Shown piece after piece: positions 1 through 5,198 of a stretch of 5,198 bases of DNA. The notes under the pieces are model-generated. The model ran no database searches. It was not told the origin of the DNA and saw only the letters and a list, made by a program, of their open reading frames with translations. Source of the stretch: Limnohabitans sp. (GTDB taxonomy: Bacteria; Planctomycetota; Phycisphaerae; Phycisphaerales; SM1A02); contig JASGCF010000246.1 in assembly GCA_030054275.1 (NCBI GenBank), forward strand, positions 1 through 5,198, in the 5' to 3' direction. The first letter of the stretch is position 1; each line of letters begins with the position of its first letter. The position numbers and the translations under genes are program-made.

Positions 1-107
1 GCGTGATCTTGGTCGACAAACCCGCGGTACTCGCGGCGGCCGATCGCCTTGGAATTGCCATCGTGGGCGTGTCAGAATTGTCTTCGAAGGGCGATGCGTG
101 CACATAG
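1..107 (+). CDS. C-terminal end of an unidentified protein (5' partial)
   Basis: Reading frame 3 is open from the window start to a TAG stop at 105-107. It gives about 34 residues, beginning VILVDKPAVLAAADRLGI and ending SSKGDACT. The alternation of a hydrophobic strand (VILV), an alanine-rich helix (PAVLAAADRLG) and a second hydrophobic strand (IAIVGV) looks like the last beta-alpha-beta unit of a cytoplasmic alpha/beta protein. This protein-like pattern is why I prefer this frame to the overlapping frame that continues into the next gene. The fragment is too short for me to name a family. It lies 61 bases upstream of the GTPase gene on the same strand, so co-transcription is possible but not shown. 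Confidence 0.55.
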   Translation, partial: VILVDKPAVLAAADRLGIAIVGVSELSSKGDACT

Positions 108-110
108 TTT

Positions 111-119
111 TGCTACGCT
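111..119 (+). promoter_or_regulatory. possible extended -10 element upstream of the GTPase gene
   Basis: TGCTACGCT fits the extended -10 pattern TGnTAnnnT. It begins just after the stop codon of the upstream gene and ends 49 bases before the preferred ATG at 169. The gyrA -10 candidate lies at a similar distance from its own start. I see no -35 element at 16-18 bases spacing, where the upstream coding sequence lies. The site is therefore weak, and the GTPase gene may simply be read from an upstream promoter. Confidence 0.25.
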
Positions 120-168
120 GATCGCGGGCATATTGACACTGCCTAGCCCACGAGAGCGCTCACACCGC

Positions 169-1377
169 ATGGCATATCTCCGCCAAAACTCGACCCCACA
201 GCGCGATACGGTGCTTGTCCTTGGCGGTCCGTCGGCTGGAAAGACCGTTTGGATCAGCCGGCTTGTCGAAGCACTCAAAACTCCAACAGAGGTCGTTGGC
301 GGCCGAGTCTACACCACGACTCCTCTCGGTTTGAGCATGTCATCCACTGTCATCGGATGCGTGCCAGCGGACGAAGAAACTGCGTCGCGAATTCAGCGCG
401 TCGTCCATGGCCTCGCGCAGAAGCAGTGGCCGACGCCAACGATGGATGCTTCCGAGTACCTCCTCGATTTTCGCCTGCGCACATCAGGCCGCTGGTCGAA
501 CCGCACACTGCGATTTGTCGAACTTCCTGGCGCTTCACTTCTGAGCGCATTCGCGCCGAGTAATCCGAGCACGCTCACGCTGAGTTGGACCGTTGCCAAC
601 CAACTCGAACGAACCTGCGCTGTGATCGCGCTCGTTGACCCAGCGGGCGTCCGCGAGGGCAGTCAAGAATCGAACGAAAGTGTGAACGCACTTGTCGAGA
701 TGCTGCGGCACCTTCGGGCCTCGCCTGACGGGCGCAGCATTCCTGTTGCGATCGTGCTCTCGAAATGTGATCGCGGGTACAAGGCACTGCTTGCCGCTGG
801 CGGCGTGCGTCAGTTCATCACTCAGCACTTGCAAGCACTTGTGGTCGCAGCTGGCGCCGGGCGGGTGTATGTGTCGAGTGCAACCCGCTCCCGCCTCACG
901 AGCCCAAACCGGCGCGAGCCGTCGGTACGACGGCCAGTTGAAAATCTCATCGAGCCTGTTGCATATCTCCTTGAGATTTCTGCAGCGGTCGAAGCACTTC
1001 GTGCGCAGTTTGCCACACCTCTACGCAACGAAAGCAAAAGCAAGAGCGAGAGCGACAACGCCGAGACGCCGACCTCTTCTCCATCGCGACTCGAACCCGA
1101 CCTCGCGCGAACAGTCGTCGCGTCGAACAAAGAAATTCCGACCAGAGAAATTCCGACCAGAGAGATTCCGACCTTTGTGTGGTTCCTGTTTGCTCTTGGC
1201 ATGCTCGCTGTGGCCGTCGCAACGATCGACGCAGCACTCATGCGGGCGCGCTCGACAAGCGCATCGTCTCCGGTGGGTGCACCACCCCCGCAGATCCCGC
1301 GTGCATCCTCGCCGGATTCCCCACAAACCTCCGCGCGAGTTGTCCTGGACGCATTTTGGTCGGGAGGTAGCGCATGA
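169..1377 (+). CDS. membrane-anchored P-loop GTPase, TRAFAC-like, function unknown
   Basis: This 402-residue protein has recognisable GTPase motifs. G1/Walker A is GGPSAGKT at residues 19-26. A WPTPT segment lies at 87-91. A G3-like motif, VELPG, is at 117-121, with Glu where most GTPases have Asp. SKCD at 198-201 fits G4 (N/T/S-KxD), and SSA at 236-238 fits G5. A W-P-x-x-T stretch and a degenerate PG motif are features I associate with the poorly characterised bacterial 'GTPase domain' (double-GTPase-like) proteins; that link is from memory. After residue 285 comes a charged, serine-rich linker, three EIPT(R) repeats (322-335), one hydrophobic helix (about 336-356), and a Pro/Ser-rich tail to 402. 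The nucleotide-binding domain should be cytoplasmic, leaving roughly 45 residues across the membrane. I chose ATG 169 because it puts the P-loop near the N-terminus; a GAGAG at 152-156 is a weak ribosome site. Its stop overlaps the next start. An ATPase role cannot be excluded. Confidence 0.8.
   Translation: MAYLRQNSTPQRDTVLVLGGPSAGKTVWISRLVEALKTPTEVVGGRVYTTTPLGLSMSSTVIGCVPADEETASRIQRVVHGLAQKQWPTPTMDASEYLLDFRLRTSGRWSNRTLRFVELPGASLLSAFAPSNPSTLTLSWTVANQLERTCAVIALVDPAGVREGSQESNESVNALVEMLRHLRASPDGRSIPVAIVLSKCDRGYKALLAAGGVRQFITQHLQALVVAAGAGRVYVSSATRSRLTSPNRREPSVRRPVENLIEPVAYLLEISAAVEALRAQFATPLRNESKSKSESDNAETPTSSPSRLEPDLARTVVASNKEIPTREIPTREIPTFVWFLFALGMLAVAVATIDAALMRARSTSASSPVGAPPPQIPRASSPDSPQTSARVVLDAFWSGGSA
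1132..1173 (+). repeat. in-frame 15-bp tandem repeat, about 2.8 copies, encoding EIPTR
   Basis: The unit GAAATTCCGACCAGA occurs at 1132-1146 and again identically at 1147-1161. A third copy at 1162-1173 lacks the last codon and differs by one base (GAG for GAA). The repeat keeps the frame and encodes EIPTR-EIPTR-EIPT, directly before the membrane helix of the GTPase. Near-perfect DNA identity suggests recent slippage or duplication rather than old, selected protein repeats. Confidence 0.95.
1362..1368 (+). promoter_or_regulatory. strong ribosome binding site for the tail-anchored protein gene
   Basis: GGGAGGT lies inside the last codons of the GTPase gene, five bases before the ATG at 1374. 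It is close to the ideal anti-16S match and supports this start over any later one. Together with the ATGA stop/start overlap it points to coupled translation of the two proteins. Confidence 0.75.
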
Positions 1378-1985
1378 CACAGAACGACGACGCCCGCGAG
1401 GCTCACGGCAACCAGGACGACGCCGACAGCGCAGGAAGCCTTGGGCGGAGCGCGCATCGAACATCGCGCTCGCCTCATGACATCGAAGTCGAGAAAGAGG
1501 GGCATCAGGAGCGTAAGTCATCCGATGTCTTCGGGGCATTCGGGTTGGCAGGCGAAGTGGAACTGTCGCTCGACGACCTCGAAATGGATTCGGAAGCAAC
1601 GATCGAGAAAGCCCTGCGAGCTCAGGTCGAAGCAGAAGACGATCTCACCGCACCGACTCCCGCACGGACCATGCGCGGAGCGCGCGGGGACGGAACCGAG
1701 CGCCCGAGCGATGCGTTCGGTGCAGAGACGCCACGCCTCCCAACCGGCAAGCGCGACGACGAGGGATTTCGGTACTCAGGATCATCGATGACCTTCGGGC
1801 GATTCATCGTCGAGCGAAACGCTCCGTCGGGTTCATCATCTCCCGACAGTTGGGCGCCTGCTGACGACTCAGAGGTCGACATCTCAGGACAGCCCAACAG
1901 CCCAGCCGCCATCGTCCTAGCCATTGCGGGGGTTGTCGGCCTCTTCGGAGCGGCCACAATCGTCGTGTTCACACGCCTCTTGTAG
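1374..1985 (+). CDS. acidic, disordered, C-terminally tail-anchored protein of unknown function
   Basis: I do not recognise a family for this 203-residue protein. Residues 1-50 are polar and rich in Asp, His, Arg, Ser and Glu. Residues 51-90 could form short acidic helices (a stretch around EVELSLDDLEMDSEATIEKAL). Residues 91-176 are again low-complexity, rich in Pro, Ser, Gly and Asp. The peptide SD[VA]FGA appears twice (50-55 and 112-117). The only hydrophobic segment is at about 178-200, followed by just RLL at the C-terminus, a tail-anchor arrangement that leaves the long N-terminal part in the cytoplasm. There is no signal peptide and no obvious catalytic motif. The ATG overlaps the GTPase stop and has a strong ribosome site, so the two proteins are probably made together, and this one may be a partner or scaffold for the GTPase. 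That role is inference from position and shared membrane topology only. The gene itself is well supported by start signal, coupling and the C-terminal helix. Confidence 0.72.
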   Translation: MTQNDDAREAHGNQDDADSAGSLGRSAHRTSRSPHDIEVEKEGHQERKSSDVFGAFGLAGEVELSLDDLEMDSEATIEKALRAQVEAEDDLTAPTPARTMRGARGDGTERPSDAFGAETPRLPTGKRDDEGFRYSGSSMTFGRFIVERNAPSGSSSPDSWAPADDSEVDISGQPNSPAAIVLAIAGVVGLFGAATIVVFTRLL

Positions 1986-2136
1986 TTCGGCTTCGACGAC
2001 GGTTGCGCCCTGCTCGAACCAAGTCCATGCACGGAACCGCCCAGCACTTCTAGAACGCGCGCATTGCTCGCGGTTTTCCAGTGTTTTGCCTGCGTTTCCT
2101 CAACACCTGCGGAAGGGCTTGAGTCGAACTTCACGC

Positions 2137-2142
2137 TATACT
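2137..2142 (+). promoter_or_regulatory. probable -10 element of the gyrA promoter
   Basis: TATACT differs from the consensus TATAAT at one base and lies 52 bases before the gyrA ATG, predicting a 5' leader of roughly 45 bases. No good -35 hexamer sits 16-18 bases upstream (the region reads GGGCTT). A TTGAGT at 2119-2124 is only 12 bases away, too close for a standard sigma-70 pair. Whether this is a true promoter is therefore uncertain. Confidence 0.45.
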
Positions 2143-2176
2143 GTGAGCCCGCCCCAAACCTCTGTTTGGATGTGCT

Positions 2177-2182
2177 GAAAGG
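2177..2182 (+). promoter_or_regulatory. ribosome binding site of gyrA
   Basis: GAAAGG lies 12 bases before the ATG at 2195, a slightly long spacing. I see no in-frame ATG between 2195 and the conserved core ([15 protein letters not shown]), so this site and start are the best available and imply a longer N-terminus than in E. coli GyrA. Confidence 0.5.
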
Positions 2183-2194
2183 CCTTCGATTCTC

Positions 2195-4978
2195 ATGGCA
2201 GAAGATGTCCCGTCCAATCATCCACATTCGGATTTGCCCGCGACTCCCACGCCGCTGCAGACACCGCAACAGGCTCAGCCCACCCACAGCCACGACAATG
2301 TTGTCGATCTCGACATCGATCGCGAACTCCACGAGAGTTACCTCACCTATGCGATGAGCACGATCATGGATCGCGCGCTTCCGGATGTGCGCGACGGGCT
2401 CAAGCCATCGCAGCGGCGCATTTTGGTTGCGATGCATGATCTGAAGTTGTCTCCCGGTCGAAAGCAAATCAAGTGTGCAAAGATCTGCGGCGACACCAGC
2501 GGTAACTATCACCCGCACGGCGAGAGCGTCATCTACCCAACGCTCGTCAACATGGGCCAAGACTGGAAAGCCCGCTACATGTTCGTCGACAAGCAGGGCA
2601 ACTTTGGATCGATCGAAGGCGATCCTCCTGCAGCCATGCGTTACACCGAAGCGCGCATGACGCATGCAGCGATGGCGATGATGGAGGATCTCGACAAAGA
2701 GACCGTCGACTTCAAGCCAAACTACGACGAGCGCTTGATGGAACCGTGCGTGCTCCCAGGCAAGTTCCCGAATTTGCTGGTGAATGGCTCGTCCGGCATC
2801 GCGGTCGGCATGTCGAGCACGATGCCGCCGCACAATGTGCGCGAGATTTGCAATGCGATTGTCGCCACCATCGACGATCCGCTCATCGGCGTGGACCGAC
2901 TGATGGAGTTGGTGCCGGGCCCCGACTTCCCGACCGGCGGCATCATCATGGGCCGTCGCGGCATCATGGAGGCGTACGCCTCAGGACGCGGGCGCATTGT
3001 GGTGCGCGGACGCGTGACGCATCAGAAGTCCGCAGGCCGCGATGTCATCGTGATCGATGAGATCCCCTACCAAGTATCGCAATCTGCGCTCATCGAGAAG
3101 ATTGTCGAGGCCCACAAAGAGGGCCGTATCGAAGATATTTCTCAGGTTCAGAATCACTCGGGCCGCGACGCGCGCACACGCATTCAGATTGTGCTGAAGA
3201 AAGGCGCGGATGCTGCGACCGTCGAGAAGCAACTGTACGAATTCACGCCGCTTCAATCGAGTTTCTCGATTCAGAACATCGCACTCGTCAAGCACCAACC
3301 ACGCACGCTATCGCTGCGTCAGTTGATTCAGTGCTACATCGATCATCGCTGCGAAGTCATTCGCCGTCGTTGCGAGTTTGAATTGCGACAAGCACGACAA
3401 GCAGCGCACAAGTTGGAAGGTTTGATTTACGCGGTGTGCGATATCGACGAAGTCATTCGGCTGATTCGCACCAGTCGAACTCGTGAGGAAGCAATCCAGC
3501 GTTTGATGGAGCGCGCGTTCCGCATTCCACCGTCGTACGCTCGCATCGATTTGGTGCCCGAGCGCCTCATCGCGCGCGCGGAGAAGGCATTCGCAGATGG
3601 CAATGGTGGCGTGCGTCTGACCCGCGTGCAAGCCGACGCGATCGGCGCCCTGCGACTCATCCAACTCGTCGGACTTGAGATCGAGAAACTCGCAAGCGAA
3701 CTCAATGCGCTGCTCGCGAAGATCGACGAACTCGAGGCAATCCTCGCAGACGCATCGAAGATTCTCGCGATCGTGCGCGCAGATACGCTTGCGCTTGCTG
3801 AGCGATTCGGTGACGAACGCCTCACTGCCATTGAAGGGAACGAAGCCGAAGATTTCGAGATGGGCGAACTCGTCCCGCAGCACACCGCTGTGGTGACGGT
3901 GAGTCACGCTGGCTATGTGAAGCGCTTGCCGCTTGACACCTATCGCACACAAGGACGCGGTGGCACAGGCGTCAAAGGCCTTGAATCACGCGAAGACGAC
4001 TACACCGAACATGTCTTGGTGTGCGGATCGCACGATGATCTTCTCTGCTTCACCGACACAGGTCGCGTGTTCCGCATCAAGGTTTGGCAGATTCCCGAGA
4101 TGGCGCGCACCGCGAAGGGCCGCGCGATCATCAATCTGCTTGAACTGCGCGAAGGCGAACGCATTCGCACATTCCTTCCCATCGAGGACTTCGAGAAGAA
4201 AGAGGATTACCTCGTTTTCGCGACGCAAAAGGGTCGCGTCAAGCGCACGAGCCTGAAGGACTACCGCAATGTGAATCGTGGTGGCATCATCGCGATTGCG
4301 CTCAACGAAGGCGACAATCTGGTTGGCGTGATTTCGACAACTGGCTCAGATCATGTGCTTCTTGCAACCAAAGAAGGCATGGCTATTCGGTTTGAAGAAG
4401 ACGATGCGCGCGTCATGGGACGCGACACCGCGGGCGTCAAAGGCATTGAACTTGCCGAGTCGGACGCAGTGGTTGGTGTGGTCCGCTGTGATGATGCGCG
4501 GGCGCTCCTCACGGTGACGACGCGCGGATACGGCAAGCGCACAGCGTTCAGCGAGTATCTCGTGCAAAGCGAAGATGGCTCAACGCGCGCGCAATCACGC
4601 GGCGGAAAGGGACGCATTGATATTCAAACCAACGACAAAAATGGTGCAGTCGTTGCGGTGCTTCCGATCGCTCCGACCGATTCAGTTGTCATCGTGAGCG
4701 AAGGCGGCATGCTCGTGCGTATTCCTGCTGCTGAGATTCGTGAAGTCGGCCGCAACACCCAAGGAGTGCGTGTGGTGCGCCTCAAAGACGGCGACGCTGT
4801 TGTGGGCGTTGCCAGCGCGCCGAAGGATGACGGCGAAACGACCAATACTGATCCTTCCAACTCGGTTTCGTCCAGTGCGGCAGGCGCATCGGAAGGTGCA
4901 TCGGAAGGTGCATCGACTTTGACAGATGGTGGCGCCACTGGAACGGCGAGTACGAGCGAGGGCGCGGAACCGCGCTAA
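2195..4978 (+). CDS. gyrA: DNA gyrase subunit A
   Basis: GyrA is the DNA-cleaving and rejoining subunit of the A2B2 gyrase, which introduces negative supercoils using ATP hydrolysed by GyrB. At 927 residues it is longer than E. coli GyrA (875). Residues 1-36 are a Pro/Gln/His-rich extension. The winged-helix/tower core starts near 40. The active-site loop holds [21 protein letters not shown], with catalytic Tyr150 preceded by Arg149. [14 protein letters not shown] (193-206) contains the DNA-bending isoleucine, Ile202 by alignment. The coiled coil runs from about 400 to 555, with [17 protein letters not shown] at 479-495. From about 562 to 873 I count six beta-pinwheel blades, which favours GyrA over the shorter ParC. 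The GyrA box is degenerate, QGRGGTG (586-592), while blade 5 carries QSRGGKG (800-806). The tail after 874 is Ser/Gly/Thr-rich with scattered acidic residues. In the quinolone region the E. coli Ser83 equivalent is Ser111 and the Asp87 equivalent is Pro115. No gyrB is adjacent here. Confidence 0.97.
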   Translation: MAEDVPSNHPHSDLPATPTPLQTPQQAQPTHSHDNVVDLDIDRELHESYLTYAMSTIMDRALPDVRDGLKPSQRRILVAMHDLKLSPGRKQIKCAKICGDTSGNYHPHGESVIYPTLVNMGQDWKARYMFVDKQGNFGSIEGDPPAAMRYTEARMTHAAMAMMEDLDKETVDFKPNYDERLMEPCVLPGKFPNLLVNGSSGIAVGMSSTMPPHNVREICNAIVATIDDPLIGVDRLMELVPGPDFPTGGIIMGRRGIMEAYASGRGRIVVRGRVTHQKSAGRDVIVIDEIPYQVSQSALIEKIVEAHKEGRIEDISQVQNHSGRDARTRIQIVLKKGADAATVEKQLYEFTPLQSSFSIQNIALVKHQPRTLSLRQLIQCYIDHRCEVIRRRCEFELRQARQAAHKLEGLIYAVCDIDEVIRLIRTSRTREEAIQRLMERAFRIPPSYARIDLVPERLIARAEKAFADGNGGVRLTRVQADAIGALRLIQLVGLEIEKLASELNALLAKIDELEAILADASKILAIVRADTLALAERFGDERLTAIEGNEAEDFEMGELVPQHTAVVTVSHAGYVKRLPLDTYRTQGRGGTGVKGLESREDDYTEHVLVCGSHDDLLCFTDTGRVFRIKVWQIPEMARTAKGRAIINLLELREGERIRTFLPIEDFEKKEDYLVFATQKGRVKRTSLKDYRNVNRGGIIAIALNEGDNLVGVISTTGSDHVLLATKEGMAIRFEEDDARVMGRDTAGVKGIELAESDAVVGVVRCDDARALLTVTTRGYGKRTAFSEYLVQSEDGSTRAQSRGGKGRIDIQTNDKNGAVVAVLPIAPTDSVVIVSEGGMLVRIPAAEIREVGRNTQGVRVVRLKDGDAVVGVASAPKDDGETTNTDPSNSVSSSAAGASEGASEGASTLTDGGATGTASTSEGAEPR
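4883..4915 (+). repeat. in-frame 12-bp tandem repeat in the gyrA tail encoding GASE
   Basis: The unit GCATCGGAAGGT occurs at 4886-4897 and 4898-4909, followed by a half copy, GCATCG, at 4910-4915. A near-match GGC at 4883-4885 precedes it. It encodes [11 protein letters not shown] at residues 897-907 of GyrA, in the low-complexity tail beyond the last pinwheel blade, where length changes are likely tolerated. Confidence 0.9.
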
Positions 4979-4981
4979 CTG

Positions 4982-5198
4982 ATGTTCCGCATTCGTCGCG
5001 CAACCCATGAACCTCGCATTGAGCTCGCACCGCTCATCGATGTGATGCTGTTCCTTCTCACCTTTTTCATCTACAGCGTGATGATGATGGAACGCGTCGA
5101 CCTCGTTCCGATGGAATTGCGAACCTATCAATCGGGAAAGGCCGCGAAACCGCTGCCGGCTGCAACGATTTCTGTCGATTTGGACGGACGCTTGTTTT
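4982..5198 (+). CDS. ExbD/TolR-family biopolymer transport protein (3' partial)
   Basis: The first 72 codons of a gene continue past the window end. The protein has a short basic N-terminus (MFRIRRATHEPR), then IELAPLIDVMLFLLTFFIYS, the hallmark of the single membrane helix of ExbD/TolR proteins. Asp20 in the PLIDVM motif matches the membrane aspartate that carries protons in ExbD and TolR (MotB-like stators). The start of the periplasmic domain follows (about 38-72). Family members pair with an ExbB/TolQ/MotA-like channel and use the proton gradient to drive outer-membrane transport or envelope maintenance. The ATG is three bases after the gyrA stop. No strong ribosome site is visible (GGAA at 4966-4969, 12 bases away), so translation may be coupled to gyrA. 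No exbB-like gene lies upstream in this window; one may lie downstream. ExbD versus TolR cannot be decided from this part. Confidence 0.85.
   Translation, partial: MFRIRRATHEPRIELAPLIDVMLFLLTFFIYSVMMMERVDLVPMELRTYQSGKAAKPLPAATISVDLDGRLF

Larger units (their letters stand above)
1986..2194 (+). other. intergenic region upstream of gyrA
   Basis: This is the largest non-coding gap in the window, 209 bases. It separates the GTPase/tail-anchored pair from gyrA and contains the gyrA -10 candidate and ribosome site. I found no convincing Rho-independent terminator, tRNA, riboswitch-like structure or large inverted repeat in it. The -10 element suggests gyrA starts its own transcript here, but read-through from the upstream pair is not excluded. 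Confidence 0.6.

Noticed and set aside
133..138. TTGACA, a perfect -35 hexamer match
   Set aside because: The -10 position 17 bases downstream reads GCGCTC, and the resulting start would fall at or beyond the ATG, so it cannot serve this gene in a standard promoter.
49..168. Longer GTPase start at TTG 49 or ATG 94
   Set aside because: Both overlap the end of the upstream gene and lack a properly spaced ribosome site; the added residues do not look like a structured extension. ATG 169 puts the P-loop at the usual N-terminal position.
822..1599. Overlapping minus-strand open frames opposite the end of the GTPase gene
   Set aside because: Their products are Arg/Cys/Ser-rich without domain features, while the + strand frames show GTPase motifs, membrane helices and a well-placed ribosome site.
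2054..2077. Possible Rho-independent terminator after the tail-anchored protein gene
   Set aside because: The stem has only six base pairs interrupted by a bulge, a nine-base loop and just four T residues, too weak to call.
2119..2124. TTGAGT as -35 element of the gyrA promoter
   Set aside because: It is only 12 bases from the TATACT -10 candidate, well short of the 16-18 base spacing.
1622..2833. Long minus-strand open frame (403 codons) antisense to the tail-anchored gene, the intergenic region and the start of gyrA
   Set aside because: It overlaps certain gyrA coding sequence, its translation is rich in His, Arg and Val with no recognisable domain, and long antisense frames are expected opposite GC-rich coding sequence.
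2195..4978. The topoisomerase gene being parC rather than gyrA
   Set aside because: Length and six visible C-terminal blades with a recognisable, if degenerate, GyrA box fit GyrA better; ParC is typically shorter with an incomplete pinwheel and no box.

Overview
The window reads almost entirely on the + strand. It looks like chromosomal DNA of a moderately GC-rich bacterium, probably of the Planctomycetes-Verrucomicrobia-Chlamydiae (PVC) group and most likely a planctomycete. The best clue is the DNA gyrase A subunit: its active-site region reads [17 protein letters not shown], a version I associate from memory with PVC bacteria rather than with Proteobacteria or Firmicutes. This assignment is an inference; no 16S or other marker is present.

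Layout. Positions 1-107 hold the last codons of an unidentified protein. After a 61-base gap comes a 402-residue P-loop NTPase, probably a TRAFAC-type GTPase, with one membrane helix near its C-terminus (169-1377). Its stop codon overlaps the start of the next gene (ATGA, 1374-1377). That gene encodes a 203-residue acidic, mostly disordered protein ending in a membrane helix (1374-1985). The two form a translationally coupled pair of membrane-attached cytoplasmic proteins of unknown function. A 209-base intergenic region (1986-2194) follows, holding a plausible -10 element and ribosome binding site for gyrA.

gyrA (2195-4978, 927 residues) is full length, with the catalytic tyrosine, a six-blade C-terminal domain and a Ser/Gly/Thr-rich tail. 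Three bases after its stop begins a gene for an ExbD/TolR-family proton-channel subunit (4982-5198), cut by the window end.

Gyrase is a housekeeping enzyme, and nothing in the sequence links its function to the flanking membrane proteins. The least explained part is the GTPase plus tail-anchored protein pair. Other points of note are two short in-frame tandem repeats, a duplicated SD[VA]FGA peptide, a degenerate GyrA box, and an exbD-like gene packed against gyrA with no exbB upstream. I see no RNA genes, mobile elements, CRISPR arrays or convincing terminators.
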